The notes below the pieces were generated by a model. It was not told the origin of the DNA and made no database searches. It saw only the letters and a program-made list of their open reading frames with translations. The translations under genes were made by a program, and so were the position numbers. Below are positions 18,064-27,706 of a stretch of DNA of 64,000 nucleotides, piece after piece. Each line of letters starts with the position of its first letter. Position 1 is the stretch's first letter. This stretch comes from Pseudoalteromonas sp. NC201 (GTDB taxonomy: Bacteria > Pseudomonadota > Gammaproteobacteria > Enterobacterales > Alteromonadaceae): NCBI RefSeq assembly GCF_002850255.1, contig NZ_CP022522.1:1983125-2047124 (forward strand). Reading direction: 5' to 3'.

Positions 18064-18080
18064 GTATCCCTATGCGGGTT

Positions 18081-18242
18081 ATACCAATTAGTCGTAATAC
18101 TTGCTCAATTTGAAGGAGTAAATCTGACGCTAACCGCGTTAAAAATTTCTTATTTAGAATAACTAAATAGCAAAATTTTAGCCTTGTTATCGACAAGATT
18201 TTCTCGCCTCAAAATAGATCACTTAATTAAGATAATTGGTAT
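18081..18242 (-). repeat. dispersed intergenic repeat with ATACCAATTA ends, copy A
   Basis: A 162-base element bounded by exact 10-base inverted ends ATACCAATTA (18081-18090) and TAATTGGTAT (18233-18242). In the minus sense it shares with copies at 23530 and 27067 the opening CTTAATTAAGTGAT, a CTATTTAGTTATTCTAAATA stretch and the core GTTAGCGTCAGATT...CTCCTTCAAATTGAG. It looks like a small non-autonomous element (MITE-like). It ends 25 bases before the astE start and may supply part of its leader. Confidence 0.65.
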
Positions 18243-18267
18243 TACTCAACAACATCAATTTGGAATT

Positions 18268-19302
18268 ATGACGTACTTAGCAGAATTAAAACAAAGCGGT
18301 GACTTTCTTACTATCACAAGAAATAACGAATTTACACTGGAACCCGTGAATTTCACTTTAGACAACGGTACTTTGGTGGAAGTCCATGATACTGGTGTGA
18401 TCCAGTTTACGCCTGTAGGTGAAACAACGAAAGATATAGTGCTATCGAGCGCTGTGCACGGCAATGAAACCGCGCCAATTGAGATATGTGATGAGCTTAT
18501 CCAACATATTATTACTGGCAGACTAGCGTTGGCACAACGGGTGTTATTTATTTTTGGCAACCCGAAATCCATTAATATTGGGCAGCGTTTTGTCGATGAA
18601 AATCTAAACCGCCTTTTTAACGGCGCACATAATCAAGAAACAGATAATCCAGAAAAGGTCCGAGCGCAAAAACTAGAAGGTTATGTTAGGGCTTTCTTTG
18701 AACAGGGAAGCGGTGAGCGCTATCGATGTCATTACGACCTTCACACTGCTATTCGAGGATCTAAAAACGAAAAGTTTGCAGTCTATCCATTTTTACATGG
18801 TAAGCCGTGGAAGAAATCGCAGCTGCAATTTTTATTGTCATGCGGTGTCAACACTGTATTAATGATGCGCTCGGCTGCTACGACATTTAGTTACTTTTCT
18901 TCTTACCAGTTTGGGGCCGACGCTTTCACTATCGAACTTGGGCAGGTTAAGCCATTTGGTGAGAATAACATGGCAAGCTTTGCAAAAACCAAAGAAACGC
19001 TAAAAGCATTAATTAGCCAAGAAAAAGTAAAATATAAAGAATTTAATGCAGATGAGTTCGAGCTGTTTACGGTTCATCGTACAATCAATCGTACTCAAGC
19101 CGAATTTTCTTTTCCATTCGCTGATTCTGCTGAGAATTTTACAGGGTTTTCAAAAGGTGAATTACTAGCGACGGACGGAGATAAGCAATATTTCGCTGAA
19201 GTTGAGGGGGAAGCTATTATCTTCCCAAATGCCAATGTTGCTTTGGGGCAACGTGCATTACTAACGGTTATCCCGTTAGAGGTTGATGAAAACTTTATAT
19301 AA
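18268..19302 (+). CDS. astE: succinylglutamate desuccinylase
   Basis: A 344-residue zinc hydrolase that splits N-succinylglutamate into glutamate and succinate, the last step of the arginine succinyltransferase pathway. Zn ligands are visible in [12 protein letters not shown] (His and Glu near 62-65) and [10 protein letters not shown] (His near 158); the frame also contains [20 protein letters not shown], characteristic of AstE/aspartoacylase proteins. The frame is open 28 codons upstream inside the repeat, but ATG 18268 ([13 protein letters not shown]) matches the family N-terminus. astC, astA, astD and astB are not in the window, so astE is separated from the rest of the pathway. Confidence 0.88.
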   Translation: MTYLAELKQSGDFLTITRNNEFTLEPVNFTLDNGTLVEVHDTGVIQFTPVGETTKDIVLSSAVHGNETAPIEICDELIQHIITGRLALAQRVLFIFGNPKSINIGQRFVDENLNRLFNGAHNQETDNPEKVRAQKLEGYVRAFFEQGSGERYRCHYDLHTAIRGSKNEKFAVYPFLHGKPWKKSQLQFLLSCGVNTVLMMRSAATTFSYFSSYQFGADAFTIELGQVKPFGENNMASFAKTKETLKALISQEKVKYKEFNADEFELFTVHRTINRTQAEFSFPFADSAENFTGFSKGELLATDGDKQYFAEVEGEAIIFPNANVALGQRALLTVIPLEVDENFI

Positions 19303-19653
19303 ATCATAGATGTAAAATTCTACTTGCCTTCGTATCAAAATCTTTCCAAAAACATTGATGCATTTTCACGGTTATTCATCTAGGATTAGTTGAATAACCG
19401 TTTACGTTAACGTAAAGTTGAAACGCTTTAATTTAATTTACTTACTTAAATCGCAAATATTATTCAGTCTTTGATAAGTTGTTAGACCAGTTATTCATAC
19501 TAACCACGAATGTGATCAAGACCAATTAACACAATCATAAATGCGAGGTGAGTTAAGACTCTTTTCGTCTTACGCAATCTGAAGCCAGATCTCGTATGAG
19601 AAAGTCGGGTTTGAACTCCGTAAGTTTGTTATGACAACAAGAGAAGGTAGGTT
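19303..19653. other. intergenic leader of the bkd operon
   Basis: 351 bases between astE and bkdA1. It holds the perfect 16-bp operator at 19401-19416 and, further down, an AT-rich stretch. I see no open reading frame or RNA gene in it. The 237 bases between operator and start codon form a long leader; no riboswitch fold is recognisable. Confidence 0.6.
19401..19416. promoter_or_regulatory. palindromic operator of the bkd operon, LiuR-type
   Basis: TTTACGTTAACGTAAA is a perfect 16-base palindrome. Its ACGT half-sites with the same spacing as the etf operators point to the LiuR-type (MerR family) consensus. It precedes the branched-chain keto acid dehydrogenase operon, a classical LiuR target. 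Confidence 0.7.
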
Positions 19654-20871
19654 ATGACTAACCCCAATAATATATCCTTAAATATCAGCCATGCGCTGGA
19701 ATTTATAGATGGTCATGCACTCAATATCCCTACATTAAAGATTTTAAGTGACCAAGGCGATGTTTTAGACGGTGCAACAGCACCTGATATTGATAAAGAA
19801 ACGGCATTAAGAATTTACTCAACAATGCGGTTTATCCGTTTACTTGACGAGCGTATGCAAGGGGCTCAGCGTCAAGGACGTATTAGCTTCTACATGCAAT
19901 GTCTTGGCGAAGAAGCCGCTGTTACGGCAAGTGCTGCGGCGCTTAAAGAAGATGACATGATCATGGCTCAGTACCGTGAGCAAGCTGCAATTCACTATCG
20001 TGGTTTTTCGCTTGAGCAGTTTATGAATCAGCTATTCTCGAATGAGAAGGACTTAGGCAAAGGCCGCCAAATGCCTGTGCATTATGGTTCTAAAGAATTA
20101 CATTACCTGACTATTTCGTCGCCGCTAGGAACGCAAATTCCTCAAGCAACGGGCTATGCATACGGCCAAAAGCTAAAACACATTGATAAAGAAACTGGCG
20201 AGCTAACGTCTGAAATTGACAACGTCACGATTTGCTATTTTGGCGAAGGTGCTGCGTCAGAAGGTGACTTCCACGCTGGTCTAAACATGGCCGCGGTGCA
20301 TGGTTCACCGGTCATCTTTTATGCACGTAATAACGGTTATGCGATTTCAACACCTGCGGATGAACAGTTCAAAGGTGATGGTATTGCTGCTCGCGGTGTG
20401 GGCTATGGTATTAAGACCATCCGTGTGGATGGTGCCGATGCGCTTGCTGTTTACGCCGCAACACAAGCCGCGCGTAAAATCGCAGTTGAAAACGGTGAGC
20501 CTGTGATGATTGAGTCTATCGCATATCGTTTGGGTGCACATTCAACATCTGATGATCCGTCTGGTTATCGTACTAAAGACGAAGAAGCTGAATTTAAAAA
20601 TAGTTGCCCAGTAAATCGATTTAAGCAATGGCTTCTAAAACAAGGTTGGCTGGATGAAGCCCAAGATGATGCGGAAAAAGAGAAAATCCGTGAAGATATC
20701 TTGGCTGCATTGAAGGTTGCAGAGAAAGTACAGAAGCCTGCATTAGAAGATCTGGTCTCAGATGTTTATGACACGCCAATTCCATCGCTGCAGAAACAAT
20801 ATGATGAATTGAAAGCGCATATTAAAGCTTATCCAGACGCATACCCAGTCACAGCAGGGAGAATTAAATAA
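19654..20871 (+). CDS. bkdA1: branched-chain 2-oxoacid dehydrogenase E1 alpha subunit
   Basis: A 405-residue thiamine diphosphate enzyme subunit that, with the beta subunit, decarboxylates the keto acids of valine, leucine and isoleucine. The ThDP-Mg motif is [13 protein letters not shown]...NN near residues 198-225 (NNGYAIST). The phosphorylatable loop region [16 protein letters not shown] near 290 is typical of branched-chain E1 alpha. The leader [17 protein letters not shown] is a short N-terminal extension. GAGAAGGTAGG precedes the ATG. Its stop overlaps the next gene by one base. Confidence 0.95.
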   Translation: MTNPNNISLNISHALEFIDGHALNIPTLKILSDQGDVLDGATAPDIDKETALRIYSTMRFIRLLDERMQGAQRQGRISFYMQCLGEEAAVTASAAALKEDDMIMAQYREQAAIHYRGFSLEQFMNQLFSNEKDLGKGRQMPVHYGSKELHYLTISSPLGTQIPQATGYAYGQKLKHIDKETGELTSEIDNVTICYFGEGAASEGDFHAGLNMAAVHGSPVIFYARNNGYAISTPADEQFKGDGIAARGVGYGIKTIRVDGADALAVYAATQAARKIAVENGEPVMIESIAYRLGAHSTSDDPSGYRTKDEEAEFKNSCPVNRFKQWLLKQGWLDEAQDDAEKEKIREDILAALKVAEKVQKPALEDLVSDVYDTPIPSLQKQYDELKAHIKAYPDAYPVTAGRIK

Positions 20872-21848
20872 TGGCTAAAATGAATATGCTACACGCCATT
20901 AATTCGGCGCTAGATATCACGATGGCGGAGCATCCACAGGCTTGTATTTTTGGTGAAGACGTCGGCTACTTTGGAGGTGTATTCCGAGCAACTTCAGGCC
21001 TTCAAGAAAAATATGGTAAACACCGTGTTTTTAATACGCCATTGACCGAGCAAGGTATTTTAGGTTTTGCCAATGGTCTTGCAGCGATTGGTGCTCCTGC
21101 GCTTGCTGAAATTCAATTTGCGGATTATATCTTCCCAGCATTTGACCAAATCGTGAACGAGTCGGCCAAGTTCCGTTATCGCTCAGGTAATGAGTTTGAT
21201 GTGGGTAACTTAACAATTCGTACGCCATACGGTGGTGGTATTGCAGGTGGTCTATATCATTCACAATCACCGGAAGCTTACTTTGCACATACACCAGGTC
21301 TTAAAATTGTAGTACCGCGTAACCCGTATCAAGCAAAAGGCCTACTGCGTGCTGCCATTAAAGATGATAACCCGGTTATTTTCTTTGAACCTAAGCGCTT
21401 ATATCGCGCTTCTGTTGGTGAAGTGCCAGAAGAAGATTACAGCATTGAGCTTGGTAAAGCTGAAGTAATTAAAGAAGGTACTGACATAACGCTATTGGCT
21501 TGGGGCGCGCAGATGGAAATCATAGAACAAGCGGCACAAAAAGCTGAAGAAGCGGGTATTAGCTGTGAAATAATCGACTTAAGAAGTATTCTTCCTTGGG
21601 ATATGGACACGGTAGCCAAGTCAGTGGTTAAAACGGGTCGTTTGGTCGTGAGCCACGAAGCGCCAATCACAAATGGTTTTGGTGCTGAGATCGCAGCAAC
21701 CATACAAAAAGAGTGTTTCCTGCATTTAGAATCTCCAATTGAGCGAGTTTGTGGATTAGATACGCCATACCCTCTAGCACTTGAAAAAGAGTATGTGCCA
21801 GATGCACTGAAAGTGTTCGCCGCTATCAAACGTTCTATGGAATTTTAA
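20871..21848 (+). CDS. bkdA2: branched-chain 2-oxoacid dehydrogenase E1 beta subunit
   Basis: A 325-residue partner of the E1 alpha subunit, forming the alpha2-beta2 decarboxylase. Typical E1-beta signatures are [17 protein letters not shown] near residue 28, [36 protein letters not shown] near 80 and [16 protein letters not shown] near 255. It starts within the E1 alpha stop codon (TAATG), so translation is coupled, and is followed nine bases later by bkdB. Confidence 0.95.
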   Translation: MAKMNMLHAINSALDITMAEHPQACIFGEDVGYFGGVFRATSGLQEKYGKHRVFNTPLTEQGILGFANGLAAIGAPALAEIQFADYIFPAFDQIVNESAKFRYRSGNEFDVGNLTIRTPYGGGIAGGLYHSQSPEAYFAHTPGLKIVVPRNPYQAKGLLRAAIKDDNPVIFFEPKRLYRASVGEVPEEDYSIELGKAEVIKEGTDITLLAWGAQMEIIEQAAQKAEEAGISCEIIDLRSILPWDMDTVAKSVVKTGRLVVSHEAPITNGFGAEIAATIQKECFLHLESPIERVCGLDTPYPLALEKEYVPDALKVFAAIKRSMEF

Positions 21849-21857
21849 GGATAAGTT

Positions 21858-23429
21858 ATGGCTAAAGAATTTATCTTACCAGATATTGGTGAAGGCATCG
21901 TAGAGTGCGAAATCGTCGAGTGGTTGGTGGCTGTTGGTGACGAAGTAAAAGAAGATCAACCTATTTGTGACGTAATGACGGATAAGGCACTAGTGCAGAT
22001 CCCTGCGGTACATGACGGTGTGATCACCAAGCTGCATTACGAAAAAGGTGAAATTGCAAAGGTGCATGAGCCTTTATTTGCAATGGATGTTGCCGGCGAG
22101 CAAGCTGCTCAGCCGGAGCAATCGGCACCTCAGTCCTCGCCAACTACTTCAACCAGTGCTGTACTTGAAGACTTTATCTTACCAGATATTGGTGAAGGCA
22201 TTGTTGAGTGCGAAATTGTTGAATGGCTTGTCGCTGAAGGCGATGAAATCAAAGAAGATCAGGCCGTTTGTGATGTAATGACTGACAAGGCGCTAGTGCA
22301 AATTCCAGCCAAGTACGATGGTATTGTTGAAAAACTCTATTATCAAAAAGGTGAGATAGCACAGGTGCATAGTCCGCTATTTCAAATGAAATTGGCGTCA
22401 TCTCATGTCGGAAAATCAGACGATCCAATCGCTGATGTCCACAAGCCTAAAGAAAGTACAGTACAAGCTGCTACTGCAAACGATGAGGCTACGCGTAGTT
22501 TACCGAAAAATGGTAAAGCGATTGCCTCTCCGGCAGTACGCCGCAAGGCGCGCGAAGTTGGTGTTGACCTCTCTGAAGTACCAGGCTCTGGTAAAAATGG
22601 TCGTGTGTATAAAGAGGACATCGAACATTTCCTTGAGCACGGTGTAAGTGGTGCTTCGACCACGAATGAAGCTAACACAACGATAAAGTCTCAAACACAA
22701 AAGCCGGCTCCTACCTCAGAAGGTGGTAAAAGAGTTGAGCCTCTACGTGGTATGAAAGCGGCGATGGCCAAACAGATGGTGGCCTCTGTTTCGACGATCC
22801 CACATTTCACTTACTGTGACGAGATTGACTTAACCGATTTAATTGCATTTCGTGGTGCTTTGAAAGAGCAATATGCCAAACAAGGCGTGAAGCTGACGAT
22901 GATGCCATTTTTTATCAAGGCGTTGTCACTTGCAATCAACGAATTCCCAATTTTGAATGCAAAAGTAAATGATGACTGTACGGAAATCACTTATTTTGAT
23001 GACCACAATATTGGTATGGCGGTGGACAGCAAGCTCGGTCTTCTTGTACCAAATATTAAATCATGCCAAAGCAAATCGATTGTAGAAGTTGCCCAGTCTG
23101 TTACTGAACTGACAGAAGCCGCTAGGGAAGGGCGTGTATCTCCTGATTCTCTGAAAGGCGGTACTATCTCAATCTCAAACATAGGGGCGATTGGCGGTAC
23201 GGTTGCGACGCCGATTATCAATAAACCGGAAGTTGCTATCGTTGCACTTGGCAAAGTGCAGCCGTTACCACGCTTTGATGCACAAGGTAATGTGGTTGCG
23301 CGCTCTATCATGCAAGTAAGTTGGTCTGGCGACCATCGTATTATTGATGGTGGCACGATCGCACGCTTCAATAATTTATGGAAAACCTTCCTAGAGGAAC
23401 CGGCTAAAATGATGATGGCAATGCGCTAA
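21858..23429 (+). CDS. bkdB: branched-chain 2-oxoacid dehydrogenase E2 acyltransferase with two lipoyl domains
   Basis: A 523-residue core subunit of the complex. Two nearly identical lipoyl domains (residues 1-75 and 105-180) each carry a lipoyl-lysine in [10 protein letters not shown] (K43 and K144). Pro/Ala/Ser/Thr-rich linkers lead to the E1/E3-binding domain ([20 protein letters not shown] near 220-240) and the catalytic acyltransferase domain from about 290, with the active-site GDHRIIDGG near 490. Typical bkd E2 proteins often have one lipoyl domain; two is a variant. No dedicated E3 gene (lpdV) follows, so E3 is presumably shared with other complexes. A strong terminator closes the operon. 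Confidence 0.95.
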   Translation: MAKEFILPDIGEGIVECEIVEWLVAVGDEVKEDQPICDVMTDKALVQIPAVHDGVITKLHYEKGEIAKVHEPLFAMDVAGEQAAQPEQSAPQSSPTTSTSAVLEDFILPDIGEGIVECEIVEWLVAEGDEIKEDQAVCDVMTDKALVQIPAKYDGIVEKLYYQKGEIAQVHSPLFQMKLASSHVGKSDDPIADVHKPKESTVQAATANDEATRSLPKNGKAIASPAVRRKAREVGVDLSEVPGSGKNGRVYKEDIEHFLEHGVSGASTTNEANTTIKSQTQKPAPTSEGGKRVEPLRGMKAAMAKQMVASVSTIPHFTYCDEIDLTDLIAFRGALKEQYAKQGVKLTMMPFFIKALSLAINEFPILNAKVNDDCTEITYFDDHNIGMAVDSKLGLLVPNIKSCQSKSIVEVAQSVTELTEAAREGRVSPDSLKGGTISISNIGAIGGTVATPIINKPEVAIVALGKVQPLPRFDAQGNVVARSIMQVSWSGDHRIIDGGTIARFNNLWKTFLEEPAKMMMAMR

Positions 23430-23459
23430 TCCTTGTTTTTGCTAGTTTCTACTTGTTGT

Positions 23460-23483
23460 AAAGGGCCTTTACGGCCCTTTTTT
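23460..23483 (+). terminator. terminator after bkd operon
   Basis: AAAGGGCC (23460-23467) pairs with GGCCCTTT (23473-23480) around TTTAC, followed by TTTT. Confidence 0.8.
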
Positions 23484-23529
23484 ATGTCCCGCCATATTAT
23501 ATATAAACCACCGTGAAAACAAACTTGTA

Positions 23530-23720
23530 ATACCTGTTTGCTTAATTTAGAGAGCTATTCTGAAGCAAGAAAGCCTTTTCGATAACACTGCTACGTCACC
23601 AGCTATCGTCAAAGTATCTACATTCATGTAGGCAAAAAATTCTATTCTAAGTAGAAAGTTCTTAACGGAGTTAGCGTCAGATTCGTTCCTTCAAATTGAG
23701 CGAAAGTTTATTAGATATTA
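23530..23720 (+). repeat. dispersed intergenic repeat, copy C (degenerate ends)
   Basis: Starts ATACC...TTTGCTTAATT and contains the core GTTCTTAACGGAGTTAGC at 23659 on, continuing GTCAGATTCGTTCCTTCAAA and TTGAG. Its right end no longer matches AATTGGTAT well. It is in the same orientation as copy B at 27067 and opposite to copy A. Confidence 0.55.
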
Positions 23721-24077
23721 TCTGCATTTCTACATTCTAATTCTTTGTATATAAAAGATAATTGGAATAGAGCTTAAGAAGCAACTGCTAATTATTTTGC
23801 AAAAAAATATTAAAAAGATCCCATTACAATAATTGTACTTCGTATTTATTTCTTTACAATTACTAGAGTGGGTGGGATGACTAAAATGATATTTTTTCAA
23901 CTAATTAACAATGGATGCGGGTTAGCTCTGTGTAGTAAAAGTGTAAAAATAAATTTGTACACTTTTTGGGGATAATGGAAATTGCGTTTAGTTGTATTTG
24001 CTTTTTTTTAAATTAAGTTAATCTGATCGCGAGACTAATTTTGTCTCAAAGAAAAAGTATAATTAGGGAAAGTCTAT

Positions 24078-27008
24078 ATGAAAAAAAGCAAACTGAGTAA
24101 TGCTATTCACTCTGCATTAGCCATCTCATTGACAGGTATCATTGCATCAACAGCGATTGCAGAAGAAGTTGCTTCAGATGAATCACTTGATAAAGTTGAA
24201 AAGATTCAGATTACAGGTTCACGTATTGCCCGTTTTGAGTTGAGTCAACCAGCGCCCATTATTTCAATAACTGGTGAGGAAATTGAACAAGCGGGTATTC
24301 CAGACCTAGCTTCTGTACTTGCAGAATTACCTGCGATTGGTGCGACCGGAACAATTCGAGCCAACTCAAATAGTAACGGTTCTGCAGGTATGAGTACTGT
24401 AGATTTGAGAAGGCTTGGAGTAGATAGAACCCTTGTGCTCGTTAATGGTAAGAGACATGTTTCGGGTGAAGCCGGTTCTTCTACAGTTGACCTATCGACT
24501 ATACCTTCCGCATTGATTAAAACAGTTGAAGTGACAACTGGTGGTGCATCAGCAGTTTATGGTTCTGATGCGGTATCAGGTGTTGTTAACATTATCTTGA
24601 AGAAAGATTTTGAAGGTCTAGAGCTAAGCGCTAGTTACAGCGACTCAACAGAGGGCGTGGGCAGTAAAAATAGCGCATATAGCTTAGTTGGTGGTGTGAA
24701 TTCAGAGGACGGCAAAGGGAATGTAACCTTTTTCGTAACAAAAGACACCATAGAAGAAGTTATGACAAAAGATATGCCAAACTTCAATCTTGGTGGTCAT
24801 ATGCCAAATCCTGAAAATACTGGTGAAGATGACGGGATCTTTGATGAGCTTTGGGTTCCAAACGTTGTGTCGGAGTATGTTAGCCCTAATGGTGTATTGA
24901 GAGGTGGCGGTATTAACTACACATTCTCGAATGACGGCATTGGTGAGTTCATGCCAACTCGAGGCTTATTCGCCAATAGTGCGTTTGCAAGCTTCCCTGA
25001 TGGTTGTAAATATTGTTTCTCTCCTGAAGACTATGTGAACTATCTTCCTCAGCGTGACAAAGTTTCAACAGGGGCGTTGTTTAACTATGCCTTTAACGAT
25101 AATGTAGAGCTTTATGGTGATTTCAAGTACGTTCGCTCTGATATCGCTCAACAATTCCAGCCAAGTTTTCGATTTGGCCAAAATAGAATCAAAGTGGCAG
25201 ATAACCCTTACTTATCTGCTGCAGATAAGAAAGTATTTGCAGATCGTGGACTAGAAGAAGTTCAAATTAATAAATTTCTAGACGAAATTGGTAACCGTTC
25301 GGCTAAAAACAAACGAGAAACGTTTACGCTTATGTCTGGGTTACGTGGTGCCTTTACTCTGAGTGACACAATATTTGATTACGATGTGTATTACTCATAC
25401 GGCCGCACTGAAAATGACCGAATTACTGAAAATGATTTAATTTTGGGGAATTGGGCGGCAGCAATCGATGCGGTGATCGATCCGAATACGGGTAAAGCAG
25501 ACTGCCGTAGCAATGTTTCTGAAGCTCAGCCGGAAGGTTACCAGAGTCCCGAGACAGTAAATATTGGCGGATGTGTACCTTACAATCCATTTGGATTTGG
25601 CCAAGCCTCAGCTGAAGCTATGGATTGGATCACAGCCGATGTTACCAGAAGCGATGCTGTGAAACAGCGTTTCGTGGGAGGTTCTGCATCGTTCGATACC
25701 GCTGAGTTTTTTGAATTACAAGGTGGTGCAGTTGGATTTGCGTTTGGTTATGAGAAGCGTTGGGAGTCGTCAGAGACTATCACCGATGAATTAACTCGTT
25801 CAAATGTATTATCAAATTCTGCTACACCAAATGTATATGGCGAGTATGATGTATCAGAATGGTTCGTCGAGACACGCCTACCAATTTTGGCTGATGTATT
25901 TTTAGCCCATGAACTTTCTGTTGATGCAGCGTTCAGAAGAGCTGATTACTCACATACCGGTGAAGCTGATGCTTGGAAAGTTGGTTTTATGTGGTCTCCA
26001 TTAGAAGGCTATAGCTTACGTGGTACTTTCGGCGAAGCGGTTAGAGCACCAAACATTGCAGAGTCGTTCTCTCCACGATCACCAGGTTTTGGCCGAGTTA
26101 CCGATCCATGTGACGTCGATAATATTTCCGATAACCCAAACCGTGTCAAGAACTGTGCGGCATTAGGGATCCCGGCTAATTTCCAAGCTGAAGATAATGT
26201 ATCAAAAGAGACGCTTACAGGCGGTAACCCAAATCTCAACCCAGAAGAAGCTGAGTCGTTAACTTTAGGCTTTGTATTCACGCCAATTGAGGGGCTGTCG
26301 GCGAGTATTGATTACTTTGATATTGAGATCACAGACGCAATTCAATCGCTAACAATACAAACCGTAGCGGATAACTGTGTAGATGGTCCTGATCTAGATA
26401 CTGTTTTCTGCGGACAAGTAACTCGCGATCCGGCTACTATGTCAATTACGCGTGTTGAGTCTGGTTACTTAAATACAGCTAAACTAAAAGTTAAAGGTGT
26501 TGAAGCTGATATTCATTATAATACAGATCTGACATCTATTGGACTTCCTGGTGATCTGAAATTAAAGTGGTTTGTTAGCCATTTGATCGAAAGAAATACA
26601 TTCCAATTCCAAAACCGCCCTGAGCTTGTAAAACGCGAACATGGCGAGCTTGGTGATCCAGAATGGCAAAGTACGTTCAGAGCAACTTATGCTCAAGATA
26701 ACTGGTCTGCAACATGGTATGCAAGATTTATTGATCGCTCAGCTTTGATTGATTTAGAAGATACACTGACTGAGTCTGGAGAAGAAAGAGGTGAGTCGAA
26801 AGAAGACCAGGAGCATTCATATACTGGTAGCTTTATAACGCATGACATTTCTGCTAAGTATCGCTTCGACAAAGCTTCAGTAGAGGTTGGGTTTAGAAAC
26901 GTATTCGACAAAATTCTACCAGATTACGTAGATGGCCGAGGTGCAAACTCTTCACTCTATGATCCTTGGGGTCGTAAAGTGTTTGTGAATTTGAAATATA
27001 ATTTCTAA
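24078..27008 (+). CDS. TonB-dependent outer membrane receptor
   Basis: A 976-residue outer membrane transporter energised by TonB-ExbBD. The signal peptide is residues 1-28 (ending STAIAEE). A plug domain follows, with KIQITGSRIARFELSQPAPI near 45, VLVNGKRHV near 118 and TTGGASAVYGSDAVSGVVNI near 150. A long barrel follows, ending in the C-terminal aromatic motif VFVNLKYNF needed for outer membrane insertion. The plug type with SRI...LPAIG...LVNGKR is common among large receptors of Pseudoalteromonas and Xanthomonas-type bacteria, many of which import oligopeptides or sugars rather than siderophores. The substrate cannot be read from the sequence. It stands alone, with its own leader and terminator. 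Confidence 0.92.
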   Translation: MKKSKLSNAIHSALAISLTGIIASTAIAEEVASDESLDKVEKIQITGSRIARFELSQPAPIISITGEEIEQAGIPDLASVLAELPAIGATGTIRANSNSNGSAGMSTVDLRRLGVDRTLVLVNGKRHVSGEAGSSTVDLSTIPSALIKTVEVTTGGASAVYGSDAVSGVVNIILKKDFEGLELSASYSDSTEGVGSKNSAYSLVGGVNSEDGKGNVTFFVTKDTIEEVMTKDMPNFNLGGHMPNPENTGEDDGIFDELWVPNVVSEYVSPNGVLRGGGINYTFSNDGIGEFMPTRGLFANSAFASFPDGCKYCFSPEDYVNYLPQRDKVSTGALFNYAFNDNVELYGDFKYVRSDIAQQFQPSFRFGQNRIKVADNPYLSAADKKVFADRGLEEVQINKFLDEIGNRSAKNKRETFTLMSGLRGAFTLSDTIFDYDVYYSYGRTENDRITENDLILGNWAAAIDAVIDPNTGKADCRSNVSEAQPEGYQSPETVNIGGCVPYNPFGFGQASAEAMDWITADVTRSDAVKQRFVGGSASFDTAEFFELQGGAVGFAFGYEKRWESSETITDELTRSNVLSNSATPNVYGEYDVSEWFVETRLPILADVFLAHELSVDAAFRRADYSHTGEADAWKVGFMWSPLEGYSLRGTFGEAVRAPNIAESFSPRSPGFGRVTDPCDVDNISDNPNRVKNCAALGIPANFQAEDNVSKETLTGGNPNLNPEEAESLTLGFVFTPIEGLSASIDYFDIEITDAIQSLTIQTVADNCVDGPDLDTVFCGQVTRDPATMSITRVESGYLNTAKLKVKGVEADIHYNTDLTSIGLPGDLKLKWFVSHLIERNTFQFQNRPELVKREHGELGDPEWQSTFRATYAQDNWSATWYARFIDRSALIDLEDTLTESGEERGESKEDQEHSYTGSFITHDISAKYRFDKASVEVGFRNVFDKILPDYVDGRGANSSLYDPWGRKVFVNLKYNF

Positions 27009-27020
27009 TCTAAATACGAG

Positions 27021-27051
27021 AAAAGAGTACTCAAAGTAGTACTCTTTTTTT
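27021..27051 (+). terminator. terminator after TonB receptor gene
   Basis: AAAAGAGTACT (27021-27031) pairs with AGTACTCTTTT (27038-27048) around a 6-base loop, with a T run. Confidence 0.8.
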
Positions 27052-27066
27052 CATAAACTTTCACTT

Positions 27067-27258
27067 ATACCAATTTGCTTAATTAAGTGATATTTGCCGA
27101 TAATACCACTGATACATCCAACTACTCTCCAAGGTACCTACATCCATCTAGGGAAGCCAAAAGCTTTTCTATTTAGTTGTTCTAAATAAGCAGTTCTTAA
27201 CGCAGTTAGCGTCAGATTCGCTCCTACAGATTGAGTAAGTATTAAGACAAATCGTTAT
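27067..27258 (+). repeat. dispersed intergenic repeat with ATACCAATT end, copy B
   Basis: Begins ATACCAATTTGCTTAATTAA (matching the reverse complement of copy A) and contains CTATTTAGTTGTTCTAAATA, then GTTCTTAACGCAGTTAGC. Its right end GTATTAAGACAAATCGTTAT matches 16 of 20 bases of copy A's end. Confidence 0.6.
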
Positions 27259-27445
27259 TAAACTTGCTACTCTGGTGGTTTTGTTGCGAAGCGAATTTGA
27301 AGGAATACCTTTCGCTTTTCCTAAATTGTGATTTTGATTAGTACTATATGAAATTTACACGATTTTTTAGGTTTAGCTTAAGTTGCTTCTCGGAACTCAA
27401 CACTAGAGTGCTCTATCACATAAACGATAAAGCACTGAGTTGTGG

Positions 27446-27694
27446 TTAGTTTAACCCTTTCTTTGAATAAAGGGTGACTTTGTCAGAAAGTAGCGTTACT
27501 TTAATATGCTTGTCTTCGCTTCCCCAAATACAATTGGTATGTAGTGTTTTCTCTTCACAGTTATCAGCAGAGCCAAGAATATTCTCAACTTCAGCTTTGT
27601 CCATGCCCACTTCTAGTTTGTTGTAGTTTTCTAAACTTACTTTAGAACAGCCGACTAGGGTAAGTAGCGCAGCAGCAGTTAGTAATTTTTTCAT
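27446..27694 (-). CDS. small lipoprotein, SmpA/OmlA-like
   Basis: An 82-residue protein with a lipoprotein signal MKKLLTAAALLTLVGCSK (lipobox LVGC, lipidated Cys near 16). The mature part begins SLENYNKLEVGMDKAEVENI and includes ILGSADNCEEKTLHTNCIWG, with the GM-x-xxEV-xx-LG pattern of BamE/SmpA-OmlA and DUF3862 repeats, and probably forms a single small alpha-beta domain in the periplasm. Two cysteines in the mature part may form a disulfide. It lies 12 bases after csiV in the same direction and is probably the last gene of the aguAB-mfd-csiV run. Function unknown. Confidence 0.78.
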   Translation of the reverse strand: MKKLLTAAALLTLVGCSKVSLENYNKLEVGMDKAEVENILGSADNCEEKTLHTNCIWGSEDKHIKVTLLSDKVTLYSKKGLN

Positions 27695-27706
27695 AGGGTT
27701 GCCCGT

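Larger units (their letters stand above)
23430..24077. other. intergenic region before the TonB receptor gene
   Basis: 648 bases. It contains the bkd terminator, repeat copy C (23530-23720), and an AT-rich remainder of about 350 bases leading into the TonB receptor gene. I see no gene, Fur-box-like palindrome or riboswitch in that remainder. The long AT-rich leader may hold regulatory sites for the receptor that I cannot identify. Confidence 0.6.
27009..27445. other. intergenic region between TonB receptor and small lipoprotein gene
   Basis: 437 bases between convergent genes. It holds the receptor terminator, repeat copy B (27067-27258) and about 190 bases of AT-rich DNA with no gene that I can support. 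A stem of 11 bp with one wobble (AGTGCTCTATC...GATAAAGCACT at about 27408-27437) near the lipoprotein gene end may be its terminator but lacks a T run. Confidence 0.55.

Noticed and set aside
23721..24077. Small RNA or riboswitch in the TonB receptor leader
   Set aside because: The stretch is AT-rich with no stable stem or known motif that I can recognise.
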